Positions 21,641-32,232 of a stretch of DNA of 64,000 bases are shown piece after piece. The notes below the pieces were generated by a model. It was not told where the DNA came from and did not search any database. It saw nothing but the letters and a program-made list of their open reading frames with translations. The DNA is from Arsenophonus sp052174455 (lineage in GTDB: Bacteria > Pseudomonadota > Gammaproteobacteria > Enterobacterales > Enterobacteriaceae), in the NCBI GenBank assembly GCA_052174455.1, contig JBQMRP010000004.1, forward strand, positions 124,001-188,000, given 5' to 3'. Numbering within the stretch: position 1 is the first letter of the stretch; the number at the start of each line of letters is the position of its first letter. Made by a program: the position numbers and the translations under genes.

Positions 21641-22040
21641 TTAATTTATATCCTTCAATAATTATTTTATCATAAATAAGTGGTGTGTCAACAAGAATTT
21701 ATATAAAAATCCTAAGCTAAACAAATAGCCTAAAAAGTAATGTTTAGTTTTTTTCAAATTAAATTATTATGACTAAATCAAATAAAAATTATAAATTAAT
21801 CCCATTAGCCATCAAATATAATAAGATTGTATCAAAGTAAATTTGATTTGGAAATGGAGGTACTATTCATTTCAATCTAAATAATACCTTGATCAGGAGT
21901 ATTATTTTTAATTACTCAAATAGAATTAAGCTTAGAAATATAATTCTAACTGGTATTTTTTGTCATTTATGACATAAAATGTAGAGATTATTTTGTGCAT
22001 TTTTAATATAGAAAACATTAATTAGCTCTAATATAAACTT
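21640..22040. other. Upstream region of rpsB, no gene
   Basis: No frame is supported. The stretch is AT-rich and leads into the rpsB promoter region. Confidence 0.4.
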
Positions 22041-22045
22041 AATTA

Positions 22046-22054
22046 TGTTATAAT
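22046..22054 (+). promoter_or_regulatory. Candidate extended -10 promoter of rpsB-tsf
   Basis: TGTTATAAT is a perfect extended -10 element. Transcription would start near 22061 and leave a leader of about 110 nt before rpsB. In E. coli the rpsB leader carries an S2-responsive autoregulatory structure. I did not verify such a fold here. Confidence 0.5.
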
Positions 22055-22172
22055 ACACAGTTCGATAGCTTTTCAGAGTATTCTTATTGTAGAAAAATCT
22101 GCAATTAATGAGTTGGAGAGAATAGATCTGTAGAAACATATAGCCCAACTTTACTAAATTATAGAGGTTTAA

Positions 22173-22898
22173 ATGGCAACTGTTTCCATGCGCGATATGC
22201 TTCAAGCGGGAGTTCACTTTGGTCATCAAACTCGTTACTGGAATCCAAAGATGAAAACTTACATCTTTGGTGTGCGTAATAAAGTGCATATCATTAATTT
22301 GGAAAAAACTGTTCAAATGTTCAATGAAGCATTAGATGAATTGACTAAAATTGCTTCACGAAAAGGGAAAATTCTATTTGTTGGTACTAAGCGTGCAGCA
22401 AGTGAATCGATAAAAAAATCAGCTAATAATTGTGATCAGTATTTTGTTAACCATCGATGGTTAGGTGGCATGTTGACTAACTGGAAAACTGTTCGTCAGT
22501 CTATTAAGCGTCTAAAAGATTTAGAAGCACAATCTCAGGATGGTACTTTTGATAAGTTAACAAAAAAAGAAGCATTGATGCGTACCCGTGAGCTTAGTAA
22601 GCTAGAAAATAGTTTAGGTGGTATTAAAGAAATGGATGGTTTACCTGATGCTTTATTTGTTATTGATGCAGAACATGAGCACATTGCTATTAAAGAAGCA
22701 AACAACTTAGGTATCCTTGTATTTGCGATTGTTGATACTAATTCTAATCCAGATAGTGTTAATTACATTATTCCTGGTAATGATGATGCGATCCGTGCAG
22801 TTAAGTTGTATTTAGATGCTGTTGCTAAAGCTGTTTATAAAGGTCGTTATCAAGATCAACCGATTAAACCAGAAGAAAGCTTGATAAATATTGAATAA
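22173..22898 (+). CDS. rpsB: 30S ribosomal protein S2
   Basis: Structural protein of the small ribosomal subunit, 241 residues as in E. coli. It opens MATVSMRDMLQAGVHFGHQTRYWNPKM and contains the S2 signatures FVNHRWLGGMLTNWKTVR and the DALFVIDAEHEHIAIKEANNLGI block. An AGAGG site lies 5 nt before the ATG. Followed by tsf after 159 nt, the normal arrangement. A minus-strand open frame overlapping its start is only a shadow. Confidence 0.98.
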   Translation: MATVSMRDMLQAGVHFGHQTRYWNPKMKTYIFGVRNKVHIINLEKTVQMFNEALDELTKIASRKGKILFVGTKRAASESIKKSANNCDQYFVNHRWLGGMLTNWKTVRQSIKRLKDLEAQSQDGTFDKLTKKEALMRTRELSKLENSLGGIKEMDGLPDALFVIDAEHEHIAIKEANNLGILVFAIVDTNSNPDSVNYIIPGNDDAIRAVKLYLDAVAKAVYKGRYQDQPIKPEESLINIE

Positions 22899-23057
22899 TA
22901 AGGCCAATTCTTCGTTCTTAATAGAAGAAGATTATGGACCAGGTTTACAACATATTTATTATGTGGCCTAATTACCTTCTTTTTACTTATTGAAATAGGA
23001 ATTCTGTGGGGGGATAATGTGCCCCTATTTAATCAGGGATACTAAGGAATAAATAAC

Positions 23058-23909
23058 ATGTTTCGAATTACCGCTGCTTTAGTAAAAGAACTACGCGAAC
23101 GCACTGGCGCAGGTATAATGGAGTGTAAAAAAGCATTGATTGAAACTAGCGGAAATATTAAATTAGCTATCGATAATATGCGTAAATCAGGTCAAGTAAA
23201 AGCTGCTAAGAAATCTGGTCGAGTAGCTACCGAAGGCGTGGTAATGGCAAAAATTTCGGACAATGGTAAATTTGGAGCGTTACTTGAATTGAATTGTGAA
23301 ACGGATTTTGTAGCTAAAAATGCAAGTTTTATAGCATTCGGTAATGAAATATTAAAATCCATCGTCGAAAATAAACTCTCAAATATTGATGAATTAAAGA
23401 TAAAATTTGAAGAACAACGTACAACAATTGTTACAAAAATTGGTGAAAATATTAATATTCGCCGAATCGAAATTATAGAAGGTGAAAAAATCGGCTATTA
23501 TTTACATGGTGCTCGTATTGGTGTTTTTGTATCTGCTAAAGGTGCGGATGATGAGCTTATTAAGCATATTGCGATGCATATCGCGGCAAGCAAACCTGAA
23601 TGTATTACACCGGCAGATGTGCTAACTGATGTTCTTATTCATGAACATCAAATTCAATTTGACATAGCAATGCAATCTGGTAAGTCTCGTGAAATTGCGG
23701 AAAAAATAGTAACTGGCCGCATGAATAAATTTATCAATGAGATTTCTTTAACTGGTCAACAATTTGTTATGGATCCAAGTAAAACAGTTGGTTCGTTACT
23801 AAAAGAAAAAAATGTAACAGTGACTAACTTTATCCGTTTTGAAGTTGGTGAAGGTATTGAAAAACTGGAAACTGATTTTCCTGTTGAAATAGCAGCAATA
23901 AGTAAATAA
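23058..23909 (+). CDS. tsf: Elongation factor Ts
   Basis: Guanine nucleotide exchange factor that regenerates EF-Tu-GTP. 283 residues, equal to E. coli. The N-terminal UBA-like domain has VKELRERTGAGIMECKKALIET, and the nucleotide-exchange motif TDFVAKN is at residues 82-88 with the key Asp and Phe. Core and coiled-coil segments follow without gaps. A CTAAGGA site precedes the ATG. The expected continuation into pyrH is now interrupted by 1.3 kb with an IS481 relic. Confidence 0.97.
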   Translation: MFRITAALVKELRERTGAGIMECKKALIETSGNIKLAIDNMRKSGQVKAAKKSGRVATEGVVMAKISDNGKFGALLELNCETDFVAKNASFIAFGNEILKSIVENKLSNIDELKIKFEEQRTTIVTKIGENINIRRIEIIEGEKIGYYLHGARIGVFVSAKGADDELIKHIAMHIAASKPECITPADVLTDVLIHEHQIQFDIAMQSGKSREIAEKIVTGRMNKFINEISLTGQQFVMDPSKTVGSLLKEKNVTVTNFIRFEVGEGIEKLETDFPVEIAAISK

Positions 23910-24109
23910 TGATAGCATTTATTAAATGAAGCCAATAACAAATAGCTTTATTTCAGATAACTCTAAATTTTTTAAAAACTAGATTACTGTCTAATAATCT
24001 AGAGGTAAATATACCATTAAATTATTTAATTTAACACATGATTAATCTAATAGATTAAAGTTAGTATTTAAACTAAATTTTCTTCTTATAAATAAATAAA
24101 AAATTTAAT

Positions 24110-25040
24110 TAATTATTTGGTTCCAGATCATTATATAGGTTCTCATCATCGTAGAACCTCATTCATGCTAATGTGACTCTGAGGGATATAGTTAGGTAAA
24201 ATATTATGATGGTGATACTCCATCGTCAGCTAACTACAACACTTAAATATTTCACGATATTCAGGTCAATAAAGATCCAGTATTTATTTTAACTAAGTGT
24301 TACAGCATATACAAATTTACCATTTCTAAATGGTGAAAATGAAATAATGTTGATGATCACAGCTATATTTACATCGTGTTTTTGATAAAAAACCTTATTG
24401 TTCCTTTTAACAATCTACTGATTAGTAGTACGCAAATTCCTGAACCCCGTAGTATTTTATCTAATCAGATCGCTGTTTACACAGCATACGGTAGAAGGGA
24501 ATTTGCGTGAAATGAATAGGAAGTCCTCCATTTCATTCTGAACTAAAAACATAAAAGATTTAAAAACTACAAGCTTATTGTTATCCTATACTTAGATGTA
24601 AATATATTCCAAAGATATCAAACAAAGCTTCATGAGTCATCTTTTTTATAAGTATATATCGTTGCACTCAATTAGTTTTATCCATTTTTACAATCCTTAA
24701 GACCGCAGCCCGTGCTCAACTTTTTTTTACGTGATATTAACCGAGCATCTCCATATAGCTATCCATCGAATACTTACAGATAATAGTAAAAAAATTACAA
24801 AACACATTTTTTGTCTGCGAAAATATTCAGGCACTGAAAACAGGAATTCAACTGTTTATGTACATAAATTGATATAGAACAATAATTTAGCTTGCTTAGT
24901 AAGCATTCTCAAATGAATAGTATAAGTTGAATGATTTAATCACATATAGAAGATGGGATACAAAGCCATTATTATTCTGGTGAAGAGTTTAAGATCACTC
25001 TGCATCAATATATTTGATGTAGAATCAGGAATTAGCTTAA
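24110..25040 (+). mobile_element. Degenerate IS481-family transposase relic between tsf and pyrH
   Basis: Broken frames give LDVNIFQRY, then HRILTDNSKKITKHIF near 24762-24810 (family ILTDNGKEF), a SGTENR stretch, and a decayed NGMVERFN-to-ITLHQY end near 24900-25010. It lies in the same strand as the ribosomal cluster and splits it into two parts. Confidence 0.72.
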
Positions 25041-25047
25041 TTAGTAA

Positions 25048-25077
25048 TTGATTTTAAAACTTTTTATAGTCTATAAA
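25048..25077 (+). promoter_or_regulatory. Candidate promoter of pyrH-frr-dxr
   Basis: TTGATT (25048-25053) and TATAAA (25072-25077) are 18 nt apart, 144 nt before pyrH. Such matches are common in AT-rich DNA. It is offered because the relic upstream makes a separate promoter plausible. Confidence 0.3.
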
Positions 25078-25220
25078 AGATAAGTTTAAAACCGTTAAAC
25101 TTAAATTATTAAAAAACATACTCTCTTCCGAGAAGTGATAACTAATTAAGCATTTTACATTTAGACTTTAAACTAAGAATTTTAAACCTTCAATAATTTA
25201 TCTATTTAGGACGAAACACC

Positions 25221-25949
25221 ATGACAACTAATACAAAACCCGTATATCAGCGTATCTTGCTTAAGCTTAGTGGCGAAGCTTTACAAGGTTCAGAAGGTTT
25301 TGGTATTGATGCAAGCGTTTTAGATCATATGGCACATGAAATTAAGGAACTGGTAGAATTAGCAATACAGATTGGTATCGTTATTGGTGGTGGTAACCTA
25401 TTTCGTGGTAGAAGGCTAACTGAAGCTGGGATGAATCGTGTTGTTGGCGATCATATAGGAATGTTAGCGACAGTAATGAATGGATTAGCCATGCGTGATG
25501 CTTTACATCGTGCATATGTTAATGCAAAACTCATGTCTGCAATACCATTAAATGGTGTGTGTGACAATTATAGTTGGGCTGAGGCAATTAACTTACTTCG
25601 TAATGGTAGAGTTGTTATTTTTTCAGCAGGAACTGGAAATCCTTTTTTTACAACAGATTCGGCAGCTTGTTTACGAGGAATAGAAATTAAAGCAGATGTT
25701 GTTTTAAAAGCAACTAAAGTTGATGGTGTTTATTCCGACGACCCATCAAAGCATTCAGATGCTGTTTTTTATAAAAAATTAACTTATCAAGACGTATTAA
25801 AACACGAATTAAAAGTGATGGATTTGGCGGCGTTTATTTTAGCTCGTGATCATAATTTACCTATTCGTGTTTTTAACATAAACAAACCAAATGCGTTACA
25901 TCGAATTATAATGGGTGAAAACGAAGGCACATTAATCTCGCGTGATTAA
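25221..25949 (+). CDS. pyrH: Uridylate kinase
   Basis: Amino-acid-kinase family enzyme, usually a GTP-activated hexamer, that phosphorylates UMP to UDP. The 242 residues (E. coli 241) show KLSGEALQG at 15-23, GGGNLFRG at 57-64, the MNRVVGDHIGMLATVMNGLAM helix region, and TDSAACLRGIEIKAD at 145-159. An AGGACG site precedes the ATG. frr follows, as in all Enterobacterales. Confidence 0.97.
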   Translation: MTTNTKPVYQRILLKLSGEALQGSEGFGIDASVLDHMAHEIKELVELAIQIGIVIGGGNLFRGRRLTEAGMNRVVGDHIGMLATVMNGLAMRDALHRAYVNAKLMSAIPLNGVCDNYSWAEAINLLRNGRVVIFSAGTGNPFFTTDSAACLRGIEIKADVVLKATKVDGVYSDDPSKHSDAVFYKKLTYQDVLKHELKVMDLAAFILARDHNLPIRVFNINKPNALHRIIMGENEGTLISRD

Positions 25950-26065
25950 TTTTTTGAAAGACACAGATTATTTTTGGAGATATAATATTAATAAAATCGT
26001 TAAAATGATTGAATTGGGTATCGGTTATAGCCTATATATTTATAGCCACTTACAAGGGTTTAAAC

Positions 26066-26623
26066 GTGATTAATAAAATTAAAAAAGATGCTCAAGAACG
26101 TATGGAAAAAAGCGTTGATGCATTGAAAAGTCAAATTAATAAAATTCGTACTGGTCGGGCATCGCCAAGCTTATTGGATGGTATCATGGTTGAATATTAT
26201 GGTTCTGCAACCCCATTACGTCAATTAGCGAATATTACAACTGAGGATTCATATACACTCGCCATTACTGTATTTGATCGTAAGTTAGCACTGGCAGTAG
26301 AAAAAGCCATTATAGCATCAAATCTAGGGCTTAATCCTTCTTCAACAGGAACTATTATACGCCTACCTTTACCACCGTTAACAGAAGAGCGACGTAAGGA
26401 TTTGATTAAAGTTGTCCGTAATGATGCTGAACAGGGACGTGTATCTGTTCGTAATGCACGGCGTGATGCGAATGATAAGATTAAGATTTTACTAAAAGAT
26501 AAAAAAATTAGTGATGATCTTGAGCGTCGAGCACAAGATGAAATCCAAAAGTTAACTGATAATTATATTATGAAAATTGATGAATCTCTGGAAGAAAAAG
26601 AAAAAGAATTAATGGAATTTTAA
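26066..26623 (+). CDS. frr: Ribosome recycling factor
   Basis: Splits post-termination ribosomes together with EF-G. I choose the GTG at 26066: it gives VINKIKKDAQERMEKSVDAL, matches the E. coli start MISDIRKDAEVRM, yields exactly 185 residues like E. coli, and has an AAGG site about 10 nt upstream. An in-frame ATG at 26009 would add 19 residues with no family support. Conserved blocks include IRTGRASPSLLDGI, LPLPPLTEERRKDL and VRNARRDANDKIK. Confidence 0.97.
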   Translation: MINKIKKDAQERMEKSVDALKSQINKIRTGRASPSLLDGIMVEYYGSATPLRQLANITTEDSYTLAITVFDRKLALAVEKAIIASNLGLNPSSTGTIIRLPLPPLTEERRKDLIKVVRNDAEQGRVSVRNARRDANDKIKILLKDKKISDDLERRAQDEIQKLTDNYIMKIDESLEEKEKELMEF

Positions 26624-26757
26624 ATCTTTTATAAAAAAATCATAAGGTATATATAAAGTAAGTATGGATTTATTATATCTTTAATTTATTACTCTGTATT
26701 ATATGTCTGAATTAGTTATAATTCTTTTTAATTAAATAATAGAGCAAATATATCAAG

Positions 26758-27960
26758 ATGATACGTCTGACAATTTTAGGCTCGACCGGTTCAATTGGTA
26801 AAACAACACTATCAGTAGTTAAAGAAAATTCAGAAAAATTTGAAATTATAGCATTAGTTGCACATAAAAATGTGACCACTATGATTCAGCAATGCTTAGA
26901 ATTCCAGCCACAATATGCTGCTATGTCAGACAAAAAATCAGCCAATAATCTAAGATGTTTGCTAAGTAAACAAGGATGTAAAACTAAAGTTTTATCAGGT
27001 CAAAAAGGAGTTTGTGAACTAGCAGCACTTGATAATGTTGATCAAGTTATGTCAGCAATTACTGGAATTGCTGGTTTAATACCAACATTAGCTGCGATCC
27101 GTCAAGGTAAGCGTATTTTATTAGCCAATAAAGAATCATTAATTACTAGTGGGCAACTTTTTTTTGATGCAATCAAAAAATATGGTGCTCAAGTACTGCC
27201 TATTGACAGTGAGCATAATGCTATATTTCAAAGTTTACCAATTAAAGTTCAGCGTAATTTAGGTTTTTCTAATCTTGAACAACACGGAATAACGCGCATA
27301 GTATTAACTGGCTCGGGTGGTCCTTTTCGTGAAATTCCACTCACATCTCTTAAGAAGATGACACCTAATAAAGCTTGCAATCATCCTAATTGGTCTATGG
27401 GTCGCAAGATCTCGGTTGATTCAGCAACGATGATTAATAAAGGGCTTGAATATATTGAAGCACGGTATTTTTTTAATGCTTCAGACGATCAAATTGAAGT
27501 TATCATCCATCCACAATCTGTTATTCATTCAATGGTTCGCTATCAAGATGGAAGTGTGATCGCTCAATTAGGTTCACCTGATATGCGAACACCTATTTCT
27601 TATAGTATGGCTTATCCAGATCGCATTCCTTCAGGTGCAGCTGCGCTCGATTTTAAACAATTATCTTCATTAACCTTTATTTCTCCAGATTATCAACGTT
27701 ACCCCTGTTTGAAATTAGCAATTGATGCTTCTCATCATGGACAAGCGGCAACCACAATTTTAAATGCTGCGAATGAAGTTTCTGTTGCTGCATTTTTAGC
27801 AGGAAAACTTAAATTTACTGATATTGCGCAAGTTAATATGGATACAGTAGAAAAGTTAAGTTTAGCCGAACCTGATAGCATTGATGCAGTGTTAGCAATT
27901 GATAATGAAGCACGTCAAATGGCAATAAATTATATTGAAAAATTAACTATATCATATTAA
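26758..27960 (+). CDS. dxr: 1-deoxy-D-xylulose 5-phosphate reductoisomerase
   Basis: Second enzyme of the MEP isoprenoid pathway; makes MEP from DXP with NADPH. The 400 residues (E. coli 398) have the nucleotide motif GSTGSIG at 8-14, LLANKESL at 121-128, metal ligands Asp150, Glu152 (DSEHNAIFQ) and Glu231 (NKGLEYIEA), and the conserved loop HPNWSMGRKISVDSATM. No clear ribosome site precedes the ATG. It closes the rpsB-tsf-pyrH-frr-dxr cluster and works in the same pathway as ispG. Confidence 0.97.
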   Translation: MIRLTILGSTGSIGKTTLSVVKENSEKFEIIALVAHKNVTTMIQQCLEFQPQYAAMSDKKSANNLRCLLSKQGCKTKVLSGQKGVCELAALDNVDQVMSAITGIAGLIPTLAAIRQGKRILLANKESLITSGQLFFDAIKKYGAQVLPIDSEHNAIFQSLPIKVQRNLGFSNLEQHGITRIVLTGSGGPFREIPLTSLKKMTPNKACNHPNWSMGRKISVDSATMINKGLEYIEARYFFNASDDQIEVIIHPQSVIHSMVRYQDGSVIAQLGSPDMRTPISYSMAYPDRIPSGAAALDFKQLSSLTFISPDYQRYPCLKLAIDASHHGQAATTILNAANEVSVAAFLAGKLKFTDIAQVNMDTVEKLSLAEPDSIDAVLAIDNEARQMAINYIEKLTISY

Positions 27961-28179
27961 TAAATAATTTAGCCATTTAAATGTTTCTATATTTATTTCA
28001 GGTTAAATTTTTATAAAATTTTAATAGCTTTAATAGTATTAAATACATAAAGTACTAAAACTATTAATTTAATAGTATTAAATACTAATTTTTAATTAAA
28101 ATTAAGTAATTATACCTTTATTATCCAAAGTAATTTTAAAGCAATAAGAGTTATTAGCACATCTAGTATAATTATGATC

Positions 28180-28800
28180 ATTCTCCGCTATGATTACTTC
28201 GTGAATTTGCTATCCATACTTAAATTGGACGTTTTTACCATAGCATGGTCAGCAAATAAAATCCTCTTAGTTGTCTCCAGATTTTCTAATTGACCTGAAG
28301 AAAATCCTAAATAACATTGAAATGGTTATTTTCTCGAACTACAGTGCTTCGTACGTCAGATTTATATACTCACTATCGCAAAATCCGACTTAATTGGATT
28401 CGGCGTTCTTATTGACGTCCAGTCCACTGACGGCAAAGCATAGAATACCAATAACTCTTCTCGCTCTTTTTTCGGTTTCTTATCTCTTTTTAGGAGACGC
28501 TAAAAACCTTTAAAACAAAATATTAATGGCTTATTAAAAGAATCGGCGGCTCTTTTCTAATCAGACCTCATGCAGCTCACCTTAATTTTCTGTGTTGAAT
28601 GAGTTTATGGAGTTAAGTTTAGCTAATTTTACTTCTGACTTTCGATAACCATCTTCAACCCAAATCTATCTTCTTTATGACCATGCGCAGTTTCATCGAA
28701 AATAAATGGTAGGTAAAGGAAATCATCTTGCCTAACAGAACAGCGCATGGTCATAAAGAAGATAGATTTGGGTTGAAGATGGTTATCGAAAGTCAGAAGT
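28180..28800 (-). mobile_element. Degenerate IS256-family transposase, 3' part (copy D-)
   Basis: Minus-strand reading contains a VDWTSIRTPNPIKSDF stretch near 28420-28375 (family WASIRTTNPIESTF). The middle, including the DGALGFW block, is missing. It faces the next copy head to head, and the two share the 58-bp arms described separately. Confidence 0.7.
28631..28800. repeat. Perfect 58-bp inverted repeat with 54-nt spacer
   Basis: Arms 28631-28688 and 28743-28800 are exact reverse complements; the next base on each side breaks the symmetry. The arms encode the IS256 segment around HGHKEDRFGL and ESQK in both directions. The outer flanks of the two IS256 copies are strongly diverged, so perfect arms suggest recent rewriting or conversion. 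Confidence 0.95.
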
Positions 28801-29465
28801 GCACTTTGGCCGAACTTTTGGATAACCACGCGAGCGGTATTGCATTAACTATATTTCCTGAACTTACTATGGGGACGGTGCTTTAGTTTTTAACATGTAA
28901 TAATAAATATATTTTATAATATGCAGCAGCAACATTGTTGGGTACACAAATAACTAATGTACTAACTTCATTCCACAAGGCATCTAACACCGAAAGTTAT
29001 GGGTGAGCTACAGGAGATTTATATAAGAGAGAGAGCTGTAACACCACTAATATAAATCCCTTGATATTTTGTTGGCAAGGTTTTCAGCGTACCCTCAAAA
29101 TTGTAATAAAGATGTTGGAGAAAAATCGATAAGAGCTGTTGGCATTCTATGATGCACTGTCAGCGCACTGAGCATCAATAAGAATAAAAATCCGATTGAA
29201 TCGAGTTTTATGAGAGTGAGGCTATGAAGTTGCCATACTCGAAAAAGTGTTGTTCAAGAACATAGCCCTTTTAATGATATTTAAGCTACTCTTGACCTAC
29301 TCAGAAAACTAGAACTGGATAAGTAAGATGAGTGAAGCTGATCTACTGATCCTTTCGATAAACAACGCTTAATTTAAGGATAGAGAACAGATTTACGAAG
29401 TATCAAAGTGCAATCCTTAGCCTAATCATCATACAGTAGATTTCCTAATAACTCTTGATGATGTC
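28700..29465 (+). mobile_element. Degenerate IS256-family transposase (copy D+)
   Basis: Plus-strand reading from the ESQK segment through YYGDGALVF near 28865-28890 (family AIGDGALGFW), to a VRL-KLPY end near 29215-29240 and the terminal LIIIQ-like stretch. The N-terminal third is missing. An IS91 relic follows directly. Confidence 0.7.
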
Positions 29466-30600
29466 TAAAATAAATTTCTTAAAAACACAATAAAATATCA
29501 CCTTGCTGACCAATTTTTATCTATCGAATAAATGTTTGCCTGTAGAAATATCTTCTATGTGTGTGGTAATCTCCCCATCGTTACTATCATACCTCTCTTA
29601 AATCTTTTCGGAGCTGTTTTACTAAATCTATAAGTTAAAAGTCTGCAGTTTATACGACGCCAAAGCTACAGAACAATGGTTAGCATAGCAAGTTCATGTT
29701 TTACTCAACTGGGCTAGAAATATTATTTTTACTATGCCAATCTTATTTGGCCTTTTTCAATAATAACTCATCGATACTTAAGGTTCTGTTTTGCACCGCT
29801 ATCCGTGCTATACTGAGTAAGCACTTAAACAGGATATGGAAATTGATATCTTCTATGCCTTGAATACTTGTGATCAACAACTTGATCAACATTAGTATTT
29901 TTATATCTCCGTCACATATAGCGGTATAGATATTATACTTGCTATATGGCAAGAGCTGTTTTTTAAAAAAAGAGCGGCCGAATGGAAATCCCTGCCAAGA
30001 CACTGTCATCCGGCTACTTACGTCACAGCGACGACCTTGATAAATCCTAGATTTCCTACTTTTTTACATATCCGCATCAGGGGAAATAGTATCATGTATT
30101 CTGAAAGAATAGTACAGATGTTAGTAGAGAAAGTGTACTTTTCTAAAAAAAACGAAGGGGCGTGGTATATAGTGTGAAATAGCTTGGTCGCTACTACCTT
30201 AAATTACCACCGGTATTCCGCATCAAAATTTTGACATTACTAAATGGGAATAGTGTTATATATCATTACCATGACAACCTAACTAAGCAGTACCGGAATA
30301 GATTTTGTTTCAAGAAAAAATGATCAGGAACTATATTAGCGATATTCCGGATAAGTGGATTAATCTACTACGTTACTATAGTTTTTTATTGAATCCTAAA
30401 TTAAGTGCATTATTACCGAAGATGTGTATAAGGGATTGAAGATGATAGCTAAAAAACTCAAAAACCATGGTTCGCTGTTCTAATAAAAGGATTCCTGCCG
30501 CATAGATCTATAAAAAATGCGTTCTGTATGTAACAACGGGACTACTTTTCTAACGCAAGCTTGGCAAGCAGGTAACGGAATTGTTGTCAGAAAAGTGTAT
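29465..30600 (+). mobile_element. Degenerate IS91-family transposase relic, nearly full length
   Basis: Legible blocks in order are an N-terminal MFACRN segment near 29535, an EIDIFYALNTCDQQLDQH stretch near 29840-29890 (HxH region of the HUH nuclease), YLKLPPVFR near 30200, YHYHDNLTKQYRNR near 30258-30300, and YYSFLLNPKLSALLPKM decayed near 30375-30430. The end matches FAVLIKGFL near 30470-30495. IS91 elements move by rolling-circle transposition. Confidence 0.8.
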
Positions 30601-30779
30601 AAAAAAAATAGAAAAAATAATATTTTTTAAGTTAATCCATAGAATTTAATTTCTATAAAATTAATGTATTAGGTTAAAAAATATAGACTCTGATGAAATT
30701 TTAACTTACTTTATAAAAAGTAAACTAATTCTCCTATCTTCTTTTAGAAAAAGGATAGTTTTACCATTTAATTAAATGG

Positions 30780-31230
30780 TAATTCAATTTCCTAACCATC
30801 AATCTATTTAACATATATCACAATAACTAAACAATTTATCTTTGTAATGTAGTTTTACTAAAGGACTTTCAGTAAGATTGTTAAATGGTTTTCTAAAATC
30901 GGGGATTCTACAATAATATCGTTGCAACTTATTAATGTCCTCAGCAGATAAAATGTTTACTATTATAATAGTAGTAGGATAAAGTGAATGATTTACTTCA
31001 ATATATTAATTAATATCATCCAACAGATTCTCACTGAAGCAAAATAATGAAATGCAGCCTATTTTGATAGGGAGTAATGAAAGAGTCTCTTTGACTTGTA
31101 TGACTGTTTGATTTTTTATAGCAATTTTCTGTAGTAAAAATCTTTCATACAGTAATAAAAAAAAGGAGTTTACCAATAACCTTTTGGCAATATAGCCAAT
31201 GCTAAACACTCAATAATAAAACCTTTATAT
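30780..31230 (-). mobile_element. Degenerate DDE transposase relic, probably IS30-like
   Basis: A 67-codon open minus-strand stretch (31209-31006) contains KNQTVIQVKETLSLLP. The downstream part (DINKLQRYYCRIPDFRK...ESPLVKL) resembles the related relics near 7060 and 1220. Family call is tentative. Confidence 0.45.
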
Positions 31231-31239
31231 ATACGATTA

Positions 31240-31654
31240 TAATTGCATTTTTAGCTAATCTATTGCGATAATTTTTATATCCAATTTAATATTATTCATA
31301 ATTAGTAGCAATAATATGTTTTTCGTAAGAGATATCGATGTAATTTTCAAATTGATTAATGTTAAACTTAGCAAACAAACAAATTTAAAGACAAACACTT
31401 GAGCTTGGTAATATAGTATATCACGTATTATGTAATATTCTGAATTTTAAACCTGTGAAGAAATATTACTATTAGTTTTGTTTCAAAACAGGTTATTTCT
31501 ATATAATTCAGAAAAAAACTAAATGTATTTTTTATTTTTCTTTTATATGCAAGAAGAATGTTAATACTTATGAAGTTTTAATTATAGGTCCCATTGCTAG
31601 TTTGATTAACGGGGTGGGTTATCATTAACAAATAATCTTAGTAATACCAAAAAC
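31240..31654. other. Upstream region of aroK, no gene
   Basis: Relatives have hof/pil genes before aroK. No remnant of them could be recognised. The aroK promoter should be here but no box stands out. Confidence 0.4.
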
Positions 31655-32176
31655 ATGGCAGAAAAACGCAATATATTTCTAGTTGGACCTATGGGCGCCG
31701 GAAAAAGTACTATTGGTCGCCAGCTAGCGCAACAACTTAGGATGGAATTTTTTGATTCCGATCAAGAAATTGAACGACGTACTGGTGCTGATGTTAGTTG
31801 GGTATTTGATTTAGAAGGTGAAGAAGGCTTTCGGGAACGTGAAAAAAAAATTATTAATGAGCTTACAAAAAAACAAGGAATTGTTTTAGCAACAGGGGGA
31901 GGATCGATAAAATCAAAAGAAATACGAAACAGACTATCTGCTCGCGGAGTAGTCGTTTATCTTGAAACTAAAATTGAAAAACAAATATCACGAACTCAAC
32001 ACGATAAAAAAAGACCTTTATTGCAAATAGATCACCCTGCTCGTGAAATTTTAGAAAAACTTTCTCATGAACGTAATCCACTTTATGAAGAAATCTCAGA
32101 CATTACTATTCATACCGACGATCAAAGTGCAAAAGTAGTTGCTAATCAAATCATTAGATTATTAAAAAATACTTAA
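31655..32176 (+). CDS. aroK: Shikimate kinase 1
   Basis: Phosphorylates shikimate at the 3-hydroxyl in the chorismate pathway. 173 residues, equal to E. coli. P-loop GPMGAGKS at 11-18, shikimate-binding Asp34 (DSD), GFRERE around 58, GGG at 81-83, and the lid KKRPLL at about 118-123, then RNPLYEE. The ribosome site is weak. aroB follows 56 nt later, so the two are probably co-transcribed. Confidence 0.97.
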   Translation: MAEKRNIFLVGPMGAGKSTIGRQLAQQLRMEFFDSDQEIERRTGADVSWVFDLEGEEGFREREKKIINELTKKQGIVLATGGGSIKSKEIRNRLSARGVVVYLETKIEKQISRTQHDKKRPLLQIDHPAREILEKLSHERNPLYEEISDITIHTDDQSAKVVANQIIRLLKNT

Positions 32177-32232
32177 TTTTAATAAATCAATAATAATGAC
32201 TGATTGACCATATCATAAAAGGTAAAATCAAT

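Noticed and set aside
21963..22316. 117-codon minus-strand open frame over the rpsB start
   Set aside because: It overlaps rpsB antisense, its composition follows the rpsB codons, and it has no recognisable domain or ribosome site.
26009..26623. Longer frr start at 26009
   Set aside because: Adds 19 residues unlike any frr; the GTG at 26066 gives exactly the E. coli length with a good ribosome site.
28629..28829. 66-codon minus-strand open frame
   Set aside because: It is created by the 58-bp inverted repeat; both ends are the same IS256 fragment read in opposite directions.
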